NCBI RefSeq assembly: GCF_009647605.1
Contig: NZ_WJIF01000010.1
Span: 1 to 64,000 of the forward strand
Source of the DNA: Agromyces agglutinans
GTDB taxonomy: Bacteria > Actinomycetota > Actinomycetes > Actinomycetales > Microbacteriaceae
Length of the DNA: 64,000 nucleotides
Reading direction: 5' to 3'
The notes beneath the pieces were generated by a model. The model saw nothing but the letters and a program-made list of their open reading frames with translations. It had not been told where the DNA came from and did no database searches. This document shows, piece by piece, positions 50,903 to 59,567 of the stretch; positions within the stretch are counted from its first letter, which is position 1, and the number at the start of each line of letters is the position of its first letter. A program made the translations under genes and the position numbers.

Positions 50903-52398
50903 CAGCCGAGGGCGATCGCCGACCACGACACCGGCGGCAGCGTGACGGTGACGACGCCGTCGGCCAGCGTCGCGCCCACGAGGCCCGTGAGCCCGACCCG
51001 GTCCTGCTCGGCGAGGGTGTTCTTGGCGTACACGTCGTCGTCGAAGAGGCTCACGGCCTCGGTGATCTCGTTCACGCCGAGCTGCGCGACGTCGACCTGC
51101 ACCTCGATGGGCGTGCGTCCGCGGTTCACGAGGAAGACCGCGGCGGCGCCCTCATCGCTCGTCACGACCGAGTCGACGAGGGGCGCATCGCCGTAGACCT
51201 CGGTCGAGTACGTGCCGACGTCGATGCGCGGGCGCAGCACCTCGCCGCGTGCGAGGCGCGAGGTCACCGAGAACGGGAAGAAGGTCGTCTGGCGCCACGC
51301 GTCGCCGCCGGGCTCGGTCATGATCGGGGCGATGACGTTGACGAGCTGGGCGAGCGAGGCGCTGGCCACCCGGTCGTGGTTCTTCAGGAGGGTGATCAGC
51401 AGGTTGCCGAGCACGACGGCGTCGGCCACCGAGTAGACATCCTCGAGCTGGCGGGGCGCGTAGCGCCACTCCCCGTTGACCTCGTCGGACTCGCGGTGCT
51501 CGTCGAGGTACCAGATGTTCCACTCGTCGAACGAGAGCTGGATCTTCTTCTTCGACTTCAGCTTGTTGCCGACGTGGTCGGCCGTCGCGACGACCGTCTC
51601 GATGAAGTACTGCATGTCGAGCGACGACGCGAGGTACGAGTCGAGGTCGTCGCCGCGCTCCTGGTAGTAGGCGTGGCACGAGATGAAGTCGACGTGCTCG
51701 TACGTGTGCTCGAGCACCGTGCGCTCCCAGTCGCCGAACGTCGGCATCGACGACGAGGACGACCCGCACACGACGAGCTCGAGGCCCTTGTCGGCGGCCT
51801 TCATCGCCTGCGCCGTGCGGGCGGCGATCTTGCCGTAGTCGTCGGCGGTCATGTACCCGGTCTGCCACGGGCCGTCCATCTCGTTGCCGAGGCACCACAT
51901 GCGGATGTCGTGCGGCTCGGGCGTGCCGTTCGCGATGCGCTGGTCGCTGAGTGCCGTGCCCGACGGGTGGTTGCAATACTCGAGCAGGTCGAGCGCCGCC
52001 TCGATGCCGCGGGTGCCGAGGTTGACCGCCATCATCAGCTCGGAACCGGTGAGCTTCAGCCACCGCGAGAACTCGTCGACGCCGACCTGGTTGGTCTCGA
52101 GCGAGTGCCACGCGAGGTCGCGGCGCACCGGGCGCCGGTCGCGCGGCCCGACGCTGTCCTCCCACCGGAAGCCGGACACGAAGTTGCCGCCCGGGTAGCG
52201 GATCGTGGTCGAGCCGAGTTCGCGGACGAGGTCGACGACGTCCATGCGGAACCCGTCCTCGTTCGCCGTCGCATGTCCGGGCTCGTAGATGCCGTCGTAG
52301 ACGCAGCGCCCGAGGTGTTCGACGAACGAGCCGAAGATGCGGCGGTTGATCGGGGCGACGACCGCCTCGCGGTCGACGCTGATGAGTGCCTTGTTCAC
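50902..52398 (-). CDS. abfA: GH51 alpha-L-arabinofuranosidase
   Basis: A 498-aa cytoplasmic enzyme (no signal peptide) releasing L-arabinose from short arabino-oligosaccharides. Acid/base Glu in WCLGNEMDGPWQTG, nucleophile Glu in QLSFDEWNIWYLD, plus the N-terminal FGSFVEHLGRCVYDGIYEPG. It follows the two permease genes and is coupled to the GH43 gene, so imported fragments are finished inside the cell. Confidence 0.95.
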   Translation of the reverse strand: MNKALISVDREAVVAPINRRIFGSFVEHLGRCVYDGIYEPGHATANEDGFRMDVVDLVRELGSTTIRYPGGNFVSGFRWEDSVGPRDRRPVRRDLAWHSLETNQVGVDEFSRWLKLTGSELMMAVNLGTRGIEAALDLLEYCNHPSGTALSDQRIANGTPEPHDIRMWCLGNEMDGPWQTGYMTADDYGKIAARTAQAMKAADKGLELVVCGSSSSSMPTFGDWERTVLEHTYEHVDFISCHAYYQERGDDLDSYLASSLDMQYFIETVVATADHVGNKLKSKKKIQLSFDEWNIWYLDEHRESDEVNGEWRYAPRQLEDVYSVADAVVLGNLLITLLKNHDRVASASLAQLVNVIAPIMTEPGGDAWRQTTFFPFSVTSRLARGEVLRPRIDVGTYSTEVYGDAPLVDSVVTSDEGAAAVFLVNRGRTPIEVQVDVAQLGVNEITEAVSLFDDDVYAKNTLAEQDRVGLTGLVGATLADGVVTVTLPPVSWSAIALG

Positions 52399-52482
52399 TG
52401 GAGTTTCCTTATCGAGGCAGGGGTGGTGGAGCGTCGGATGCCGGCGGCGTTCGCCGAGGCATCCGTGGATTCGAATGCGCAG

Positions 52483-53418
52483 CTACTTGATCGAGCCGAT
52501 GGTCAGGCCGCCCTGCCAGTAGCGCTGGAGGAAGAGGAAGGACAGGATCAGCGGCAGCACCGAGATGAAGGCGCCGGACGTGATCAGGTTCCATACCTGC
52601 TCGCCGCCCGCGCCGGCGTTCGACAGCGCGGTCCAGCGGTTGAGGCCGACGGTGACGGGCAGCAAGTTCGGGTCGGTGAGCACCGCGAGCGGGAGGAAGA
52701 AGTTGTTCCAGGTGCCGACGACCGACAGCAGCAGCACCGTGACGATGGCGGGCTTGAGCAACGGCAGCGCGACCTGGAAGAACGTGCGGATCTCGCCCGC
52801 GCCGTCGATGCGGGCCGCCTCGAGCATCTCGTCGGGCACGGCGTCCTGCGTGTAGACGCGCATCAGGTAGACGCCGAACGGGCTCAGCAGGCTCGGCAGG
52901 ATCACGGCCCACGGCGTGTTGATCAGCCCGTACTGGCTCAGCAGCATGAACGTCGGGATGACGAGCGCCGTCAGCGGCACCATGATGGAGCCGAGGATGA
53001 TGCCGAACACGGCGCCGCGGCCGCGGAAGCGGTACTTCGCGAACCCGTACCCGGCGAGGATCGAGAGGATCGTCGCGCCGATGCCGCCGGCGAACGCGTA
53101 CAGGAACGAGTTGCCGAGCCAGGTCCAGTAGATGCCGTTCTGCTGCGTGAACAGGCCCGCGATGTTCTCGAACAGGGCGAAGTGGTCGTCGAACCAGAAC
53201 GCGGGGCTCGAGAACAGGCCCGAGGTGTTCTTCGTCGCCGCGACGAACAGCCACCAGATGGGGATCACGAAGTAGATCGCGAGGATGATCAGGAACACGT
53301 GCGAGCCGATGCGGCGCCCGCCGGTGCGGGCCCGGCCCGGTCCGCGGCCGGCACGGCTGGGCGTGCCCGTGACGGTCGTCAGCGGTTCGCGCTCGTCGGT
53401 GCGTGCGTGGAGGGTCAT
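52483..53418 (-). CDS. carbohydrate ABC transporter permease (MalG type)
   Basis: A 311-aa permease with six helices; EAA motif DEMLEAARIDGAGEIRTFFQVALPLLKPA. A 35-residue charged N-terminus precedes helix 1. Its ATG overlaps the stop of the partner permease (TGATG). No ATPase is encoded in the cluster, so a shared MsmX/UgpC-like ATPase elsewhere probably drives it. Confidence 0.92.
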   Translation of the reverse strand: MTLHARTDEREPLTTVTGTPSRAGRGPGRARTGGRRIGSHVFLIILAIYFVIPIWWLFVAATKNTSGLFSSPAFWFDDHFALFENIAGLFTQQNGIYWTWLGNSFLYAFAGGIGATILSILAGYGFAKYRFRGRGAVFGIILGSIMVPLTALVIPTFMLLSQYGLINTPWAVILPSLLSPFGVYLMRVYTQDAVPDEMLEAARIDGAGEIRTFFQVALPLLKPAIVTVLLLSVVGTWNNFFLPLAVLTDPNLLPVTVGLNRWTALSNAGAGGEQVWNLITSGAFISVLPLILSFLFLQRYWQGGLTIGSIK

Positions 53419-54383
53419 CACTTCAGTCCGCTCTGCTTGCGCGTGAGGAAGAGGAACAGGTACGAGCCGGCGAAGACGAGGATGCCGAGGGCGAACGCGA
53501 TCGTCGACGCGTAGTTGAACTGGCTGTAGCTGAAGGCGAGCGAGTACGCGTACATGTTCGGCGTGTACGCCGCGTCGATGGCGCCCTGCGCGATGTTGCG
53601 CAGCACGACGGGCTCGGTGAAGAACTGCAGCGTGCCGATGAGCGCGAACGTGATCACCATGACCATCGACGACGAGATCATCGGGATCTTGATGCGGGTC
53701 GCGGTCTGGAAGCCGTTCGCGCCGTCGATCCGGGCCGCCTCGTAGATCGACGGGTCGATCGAGCGCAGCGCCGCGAAGATGACGACCATGTAGTAGCCCG
53801 ACCACTGCCACGTCACGATGTTGACGAGGCTGCCGAAGATCGAGTCGGGCGCGAGGAAGTTCGGCGCATCCAGGCCGACGAAGTCGAACAGGGTCGAGCT
53901 CGGTCCGAACCGCGGGCTGTAGAGGAAGCTCCACATGAGGGCGCCGATCACGACCGGGATCGCGTACGGCGCGAAGATCAGCAGGCGCGACAGCTTCGAG
54001 AGCCAGCTCGTGAGGCTGTCGAGCACGAGGGCCGCGACGAGGGCGACGAGCAGCTGGGCCGGGATCATGACGATCGCATACGCGCCGACCCGCAGCAGCC
54101 CCTCGAGGAACAGCGGGTCGGTGAACGCCTTCACGTAGTTGGCGATGCCCGTGAACTGCGTGCCCGTCGCGAGCGTCGAGGTGAACAGGCTCATGCCGAA
54201 CGCGTAGAACAGCGGGAAGACGAGGAACGCGGCGAAGACCACGAGGAACGGCGTCACGAACAGCCATCCCCAGCGCTGGCGGCGCCGCTCCAGGCGGGAA
54301 CCGCGCCGCTTCGGGCGGGGCTCGGATGCCGCGCTCGTCGCGGCCGGCCGCGGCGGGGCCGCCGCGGTGGTGTCGATGCTCAT
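53418..54383 (-). CDS. carbohydrate ABC transporter permease (MalF type)
   Basis: A 321-aa permease: a Ser/Pro-rich cytoplasmic N-terminus, six helices, and EAA motif PSIYEAARIDGANGFQTATRIKIPMISSS. Partner of the MalG-type permease with overlapping stop/start, and separated from the binding-protein gene by a 28-base hairpin. Confidence 0.92.
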   Translation of the reverse strand: MSIDTTAAAPPRPAATSAASEPRPKRRGSRLERRRQRWGWLFVTPFLVVFAAFLVFPLFYAFGMSLFTSTLATGTQFTGIANYVKAFTDPLFLEGLLRVGAYAIVMIPAQLLVALVAALVLDSLTSWLSKLSRLLIFAPYAIPVVIGALMWSFLYSPRFGPSSTLFDFVGLDAPNFLAPDSIFGSLVNIVTWQWSGYYMVVIFAALRSIDPSIYEAARIDGANGFQTATRIKIPMISSSMVMVITFALIGTLQFFTEPVVLRNIAQGAIDAAYTPNMYAYSLAFSYSQFNYASTIAFALGILVFAGSYLFLFLTRKQSGLK

Positions 54384-54424
54384 CGCTTCGTCCTTCGTCG
54401 TCGAAAGGGTTCGGGGCGGTTCCC

Positions 54425-54452
54425 CCGGCGGCCCGCGGTCACGGGCCGCCGG
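54425..54452 (-). terminator. intra-operon hairpin between binding protein and permeases
   Basis: Perfect 11-bp inverted repeat CCGGCGGCCCG / CGGGCCGCCGG with a 6-base loop, ten bases past the binding-protein stop. Hairpins here commonly stabilise the binding-protein mRNA or partly stop transcription, giving more binding protein than permease. Confidence 0.65.
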
Positions 54453-54461
54453 AGGGCCGGA

Positions 54462-55802
54462 TCACTTGAGGGTGAAGCCCTGCTCGCCCGCGTACTTCTC
54501 GAGCGAGGCCTGCAGGTCGTCGAGCGCCTGGTCGGAGCCCTTCTCACCCTGCACCATCGCGAACAGCTGCTCGGTCAGCTGGTCGTACGCGTAGTTCTGG
54601 AACGGGCTGAACGTGAAGCCCTCGTAGCCGGCCGCGGCCTCGAGGAAGACGTCCTTGTTGATCTGCTGGCCGCCGAAGAACGGGTACTCGAGGTCGCGGA
54701 AGTAGTCGGACTCGAGGATCGGCTTCCACAGCGGGAACAGCGCGGCCTCCTCGATGCCGAGCTTCCACGCCTCCTCGGTGCCGAAGACCTCCTTGGCGAC
54801 GACCGCGGCCGCCTCCTTGTCCTTCGCCTGGCTCGTCACCGCGAAGGTCGAGCCGCCCCAGTTGATCTGCACGGGGTTCGCGGCATCCCACTGCGGGACC
54901 GGAGCGGCGCGCCACACGGCGTCGCTGTCGGCGTCGGAGAGGCCGCCGAGGTAGCCGGGGCCCCACGCCGCGGCGACGTAGATCGCGTACGAGCCGTCGA
55001 CGAGCTTGGTGTTGTAGTCGGCGGTGAAGGCGTCGTCGGTGGCGACGAGGCCCTTCTCGACGAGGTCGTTCCAGTACGCGAGCACCTTCTTCGAGCCCTC
55101 GTCGTTGACCTCGATGCCGATCTCGGTCGGGTTGGCGTTGTCGTACTCGAACGGCACCGAGCCGGCCTGGGCGAAGAGCGCCTGGTTGTAGGCGCGGCCG
55201 TTGGTCGGGAAGTCGGCGAGCACGCCGGGCGCGCCCGCGTCCTTCAGCGCCTGGGCCGCGGCGGCGAACTCGTCCCACGTGGTGGGCGCGGCGATGCCGT
55301 ACTGGTCGAGGATGTCCTGGCGGTAGAGCATGCCCATGGGGCCGCCGTCGACGGGGATCGCGTAGACCGCGTCGCCCGAGGAGACGTCCTTCCACGCACC
55401 GGCGGTGTAGTCGGCCTCGACGTCGGCGGCGCCGTACTCGGAGAGGTCGACCAGCGCGTCGCGGATCGAGAAGCTCGAGAGGACCTCGGCCTCGAGCATG
55501 ATCACGTCGGGTGCGCCCGAGCCCGCCTCGATCGCGGTCGAGAACTTGGTGTACTCGTCGTTGCCCTGGCCGGCGTTCGTCCAGCAGATCTGGACGTCGT
55601 CGTGGGACTCGTTGAACAGGTCGACGACCTGCTCGAACGCGGGGTACCAGGCCCAGACGCTGACCTGGGTGGCATCGGCGTTCACGATCTTGTTCGTGCA
55701 TTCGCTCGAAGCCGAGTCGCCGCCGTCGCCGGGCGCGCAACCGGTCAGGGCGGCGGCCGAGACGGCGGCCACCCCGGCGATTGCCAGGAGCTTGCTCTTC
55801 AT
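54462..55802 (-). CDS. sugar-binding lipoprotein of ABC importer (arabino-oligosaccharides)
   Basis: A 446-aa type 1 extracellular binding protein. Lipoprotein signal MKSKLLAIAGVAAVSAAALTGC with the modified Cys at 22. Family features: VSVWAWYPAFEQVVDLFNE, GAPDVIMLEAEVLSSF, WDEFAAAAQAL. Arabino-oligosaccharide specificity is inferred from the linked GH51 and GH43. First gene of its operon, behind a LacI-type operator. Confidence 0.92.
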   Translation of the reverse strand: MKSKLLAIAGVAAVSAAALTGCAPGDGGDSASSECTNKIVNADATQVSVWAWYPAFEQVVDLFNESHDDVQICWTNAGQGNDEYTKFSTAIEAGSGAPDVIMLEAEVLSSFSIRDALVDLSEYGAADVEADYTAGAWKDVSSGDAVYAIPVDGGPMGMLYRQDILDQYGIAAPTTWDEFAAAAQALKDAGAPGVLADFPTNGRAYNQALFAQAGSVPFEYDNANPTEIGIEVNDEGSKKVLAYWNDLVEKGLVATDDAFTADYNTKLVDGSYAIYVAAAWGPGYLGGLSDADSDAVWRAAPVPQWDAANPVQINWGGSTFAVTSQAKDKEAAAVVAKEVFGTEEAWKLGIEEAALFPLWKPILESDYFRDLEYPFFGGQQINKDVFLEAAAGYEGFTFSPFQNYAYDQLTEQLFAMVQGEKGSDQALDDLQASLEKYAGEQGFTLK

Positions 55803-55903
55803 CTGAGGTGCTCTTTCTCTCGCGGTGTTCGACACCGTTGTCTGCTGTGCGGAGGCCCCCGACCGCGGCGAGGGAGCAGACTCCCCGTCGAGATCGAGCG
55901 CTT

Positions 55904-55963
55904 TACAACGTTGTAGGTAAACGTTGTACGAGACATATTGGACTCGACTCCGCACGCTGTCAA
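55904..55963 (-). promoter_or_regulatory. promoter and LacI operators of the arabinan operon
   Basis: On the minus strand TTGACA (55963-55958) is a perfect -35, with CAATAT 17 bases on as a weak -10. Just downstream is a perfect 12-bp palindrome TACAACGTTGTA (55904-55915) and a degenerate second copy (55917-55928, 9 of 12). Repressor bound here would block transcription. Confidence 0.85.
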
Positions 55964-56013
55964 GTCGCGGCTTCCGGGCGTCCGGCGCCGGGCGCACGGG
56001 CGCGCGCGGGGAC

Positions 56014-56078
56014 CGGATGCCGCGGCGCGGGCGACGAACGGATGCCACGGCGCGGGCGACGAACGGATGCCACGGCGG
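56014..56078. repeat. 25-bp tandem repeat, about 2.6 copies
   Basis: CGGATGCCGCGGCGCGGGCG plus ACGAA forms a 25-bp unit at 56014-56038, repeated at 56039-56063 with one change, and partly again at 56064-56078. Each unit begins with GGATGCC. It lies past the lacI stop, within a 308-base gap that otherwise holds only the promoter and operators. Confidence 0.8.
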
Positions 56079-56110
56079 CCCACGAGGCCGGCCACGAACT
56101 CAGGCGCGCG

Positions 56111-57133
56111 TCATCCGATCGCGGTGGACTCTCGCTCGACGACGCGGAACGGCACCTCGACCTCGCGCGGCGCCGGCCCGCCCTCGCCGGCGTTGATGCG
56201 CTCGACCAGGAACTCGACCGCGGTCTCGGCGATGAGCCGCCGTCCGGGGTCGATCGTCGAGAGCGTCGGCATCGTGTACCGGGTCTCGTCGAGGTCGTCG
56301 AAGCCGATGATGCGCACGTCGTGCGGCACGCGCAGCCCCGCCTCCTGCAGCACGCGCATCGCGCCGAGCGCCACGGCGTCGTTGAACGCGAAGACCGCGT
56401 CGAACTCGACCCCGGAATCGAGGATCTGCCGCATGAGCCGCGCCCCGTCGGAGCGGAACCAGGTGCCGCCCGGCGGCACGAGCCGCTCGTCGAAGGGCAG
56501 CCCCGCGGCCTCGAGCGCCTCGCGATAGCCGCGCAGCCGGAGCCCTGCCGATCCGATCACCTCGCCCTCGTGCGCGCCGAGCGCGGCGATGCGGGTCGAC
56601 CCGCGTTCGATGAGGTGCTCGGTCGCGGCCCTCGCGGCCTCGACGTTCTGCATGGTCACGTGGTCGGTCGGCCCGCCGAAGATGCGCTCGCCGAGCAGCA
56701 CGAGCGGCACGGGCGCCCGGCGGAGTTCGGCGACGTCCTCGTCGCGCAGGGCGAGCACGCTGTAGAGCACGCCGTCGACGCCGCGCTGGATCGCGGCCTC
56801 GACGACCTCGAGTTCGCCGGCCGGGCCCTGGTCGGCGCGGATCTGCTCGATCAGCACCGAGAGGCCGTGGGCCGCCGCGGCCGTCATGACGTCGTCGGCG
56901 AGCTCCGCGAAGTACACGTTGCGGAGGTCTGGCATGACGAGGCTGATGAGTCCGGTGCGCCCGGAGCGCAGCAGCCGGGCCGCCCGGTTCGGCCGGTAGC
57001 CGGTCTCGGCGATCGCCTGTTCGACCTTCTCGCGGGTCGCCGGGCGGATGTGCGGATAGTCGTTGATCACGTTCGAGACGGTCTTGATCGACACGCCGGC
57101 GAGCCGTGCGACGTCGTGGAGCGTCGATGCCAT
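56111..57133 (-). CDS. LacI-family repressor of the arabinan operon
   Basis: A 340-aa regulator. HTH TLHDVARLAGVSIKTVSNVINDYPHIRPATREKV with hinge helix PNRAARLLRSG, then a periplasmic-binding-protein-like effector domain (FDDLDETRYTMPTLSTIDPG). The same TACAACGTTGTA palindrome lies before its own start and before the importer operon, so it represses both. Effector is probably arabinose or an arabino-oligosaccharide. Confidence 0.95.
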   Translation of the reverse strand: MASTLHDVARLAGVSIKTVSNVINDYPHIRPATREKVEQAIAETGYRPNRAARLLRSGRTGLISLVMPDLRNVYFAELADDVMTAAAAHGLSVLIEQIRADQGPAGELEVVEAAIQRGVDGVLYSVLALRDEDVAELRRAPVPLVLLGERIFGGPTDHVTMQNVEAARAATEHLIERGSTRIAALGAHEGEVIGSAGLRLRGYREALEAAGLPFDERLVPPGGTWFRSDGARLMRQILDSGVEFDAVFAFNDAVALGAMRVLQEAGLRVPHDVRIIGFDDLDETRYTMPTLSTIDPGRRLIAETAVEFLVERINAGEGGPAPREVEVPFRVVERESTAIG

Positions 57134-57153
57134 GGGTCCTCCCGCACCAACTC

Positions 57154-57165
57154 TACAACGTTGTA
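57154..57165. promoter_or_regulatory. LacI autoregulatory operator
   Basis: Perfect palindrome TACAACGTTGTA, 21 bases upstream of the lacI ATG and identical to the site at 55904-55915. Confidence 0.88.
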
Positions 57166-57184
57166 ACGATCCGGCAGGGCCGGG

Positions 57185-57988
57185 TCACCGCGCGCGCCGC
57201 GGCGGCGTCACATGCGCCTCGGCGCGCACGCGGTTGATCTCCGACCGCCATGCCGTCCACGCCAGTCGCTCGCGCTCGAGCGGCCCGGCGAGCGCGGCCC
57301 ACACGAGCAGTGCGACGCCGGCGCCGACGAGGAACCCGCCGATCGTATCGGTGAGCCAGTGCGCGCCGAGGTACGTGCGGCTGATCGCCATCAGCACCGT
57401 GTACGCCGCGCCGGCGACGAACACCCAGAAGCCGGGAGCGATCACGGCGAACGCCACCGCGATCGTCGCCGCGTTCGCCACGTGCCCCGACGGGAACGAG
57501 CCGAGGTCCGAGACCACCATGATGTCCTCGGGCCGCGCTCGGCCGAACAGGTGCTTGAGCAGTTGCACGACCCCGGCGCTCGCCGCCGACGCGACGATGA
57601 AGTACAGCGCCCCCCACGGGCGCCGGCACGCGATGAGCACGATCGCCGCGAGCACGGGCACGACGAACACGCCGACGATGCCGCCGCCGAGCCAGTTCAT
57701 GAGCAGCGCGAACACCTCGCCCATCGGCCCGCGAAGGGTCAGGATGTCCTCGGCCCACTCCTCGTCGAGCTCGACGAGCATGCCCGAACGCAGCACGACG
57801 AGCAGGCCGAGCACGGCGGCGATGCCCACCGCGACGGACCCGGCGATGAGCGGCACGCGCCGCCCCATCGCGCGGGCGCGCTGCTCGCGCCGGACGGGAT
57901 GCAGCGCACCGGCATCGCTCACGGACTCCGGTCCGCGAGTGGACTCGCCGGCCGAGGCATCCGTCACGTCGTCCTGGTCAGCCCCCAT
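57185..57988 (-). CDS. PAP2-superfamily membrane phosphatase
   Basis: A 267-aa membrane enzyme with about six helices after a 40-residue polar N-terminus. The three-part active site is complete: KHLFGRARP, FPSGH and SRTYLGAHWLTD. Such enzymes dephosphorylate phosphatidic acid or polyprenyl pyrophosphates on the outer leaflet. Stands alone between lacI and an MFS gene. Confidence 0.93.
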   Translation of the reverse strand: MGADQDDVTDASAGESTRGPESVSDAGALHPVRREQRARAMGRRVPLIAGSVAVGIAAVLGLLVVLRSGMLVELDEEWAEDILTLRGPMGEVFALLMNWLGGGIVGVFVVPVLAAIVLIACRRPWGALYFIVASAASAGVVQLLKHLFGRARPEDIMVVSDLGSFPSGHVANAATIAVAFAVIAPGFWVFVAGAAYTVLMAISRTYLGAHWLTDTIGGFLVGAGVALLVWAALAGPLERERLAWTAWRSEINRVRAEAHVTPPRRAR

Positions 57989-58097
57989 CCGACCACCGTA
58001 CCGAGCGTCGCGCGATCGCGGGCGATGCGCGCCGACGGTCGCGCGACCGGTCGGTCGCGACGCGCGCCCTCGGTCGCGCGTCGCGCGCCCCGCCGCG

Positions 58098-59384
58098 TCA
58101 GTCGGCGAGCGGCGGCACCGTGCGCGGGCGGATCAGCGCCCACAGCGCGATGATCGCCACGGATGCCGCGAGCAGCATGACGAACGCCATCGGCACCGCG
58201 CTGCCCACGCCGAGCAGGCCGATCAGCGGCGAGATCACGCCGGCCAGGCCGAAGTTCAGCGCGCCCAGCAGCGACGCGGCGGTGCCGGCCTCCGAGCCGT
58301 GGCTCGCGAGCGCGAGCACCTGGACCGCCGGGAACGAGAAGCCGCACGCGAGGATGAAGAACCACAGCGGGATCGCGGTGCCCCAGAACCCGGCGCCCGC
58401 CGAGTCCAGGCCGATGATGGTCGCCGCCATCACGAAGTGCACGATCGTCGTGACGGCCAGGATCCACTGCGGCGGCACCGGGCCGCGCATCAGCCGCGAG
58501 CTCGTCTGCACGCCGATGATGACGCCGATCGAGTTGACCGCGAACAGCAGGCCGTACTCCTGCGCGTTGAAGGCGTAGACCTCCTGGAACAGGAACGACG
58601 ACGTCGACAGGTAGCCGAAGAGCCCCGTGAACGTCATGCCGCCGACGATCGCCGCGCCGAGGTAGACACGGTCGCGGAACAGCGCCGCGTACCGCGAGCG
58701 CATGGTCGAGTGGCCCGCGACGTGACGGCGTGCGGGCGGCAGCGTCTCGACGATGAAGAAGGCGACGGCGAGCACGACGACCGCGCCGTAGGCCGCGAGC
58801 ACCCAGAAGATGCCCCGCCAGTCCATGACGCCGAGCAGCTGCGACCCGATGACGGGCGCGAGCACGGGCGCGAGGCCGTTGACCAGCGCGAGGCGCGAGA
58901 GCATGCGCACGAGCGGCTTGCCGCCGAAGAGGTCGCGCACCATCGCCATGGCAACGACGCCGCCCGCGGCCGCGCCGAAGCCCTGGAGCAGGCGGAACAC
59001 CGAGAGCCACACGATGTCGGGCGCGAACGCCGCACCGACGGATGCCACGATGTGCAGGATCGTGGCGAGGATGAGGGGCAGTCGGCGACCGACCTTGTCG
59101 CTCCACGGGCCCACGATGAGCTGGCCGAAGCCGAAGCCGATCATCGTGCCCGTGAGGGTCAGCTGCACGGCCGACGCCGAGACGCCCAGCTCGTCCTGCA
59201 GCACCGGGAATGCCGGCAGGTAGAGGTCGACCGTGAACGGCCCGAGTGCGGTCAGCGCGCCGAGCACGAGCACGTAGACGAGCCGCTGGCGGCTGCTCAG
59301 CGCGTCGCCGGGGTGCGCCGTGACGACGGGCGTCGAGCGGGTGTCGTCGGGCCGGATGATGGGGATGGAGCTGGTTGCGGACAC
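58098..59384 (-). CDS. Bcr/CflA-type multidrug MFS transporter
   Basis: A 428-aa 12-helix exporter: GPFTVDLYLPAFPVLQDELGVSASAVQLTLTG in helix 1 and GPWSDKVGRRLPL in the 2-3 loop, diagnostic of Bcr/CflA drug exporters. GTG start at 59384 with AGGAAG upstream; the longer reading is not conserved. No regulator overlaps it. Confidence 0.92.
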   Translation of the reverse strand: MSATSSIPIIRPDDTRSTPVVTAHPGDALSSRQRLVYVLVLGALTALGPFTVDLYLPAFPVLQDELGVSASAVQLTLTGTMIGFGFGQLIVGPWSDKVGRRLPLILATILHIVASVGAAFAPDIVWLSVFRLLQGFGAAAGGVVAMAMVRDLFGGKPLVRMLSRLALVNGLAPVLAPVIGSQLLGVMDWRGIFWVLAAYGAVVVLAVAFFIVETLPPARRHVAGHSTMRSRYAALFRDRVYLGAAIVGGMTFTGLFGYLSTSSFLFQEVYAFNAQEYGLLFAVNSIGVIIGVQTSSRLMRGPVPPQWILAVTTIVHFVMAATIIGLDSAGAGFWGTAIPLWFFILACGFSFPAVQVLALASHGSEAGTAASLLGALNFGLAGVISPLIGLLGVGSAVPMAFVMLLAASVAIIALWALIRPRTVPPLAD

Positions 59385-59567
59385 AGAACTTCCTACGGGC
59401 GTGCGCGAGCGGATGCGGGATGGGCGCTCGCCGTCGCGCGCCGCATGGGAACGGCGGCGTCGCGAGGACGCCGCCGGGTTCGATGAGCCGGTGGAGCGGG
59501 CTCGAATCGATTCGACTGGCATCCAGTGTACCGCGCGGGCACCTGCTCTTCGCAACGGGCCGGTCGC

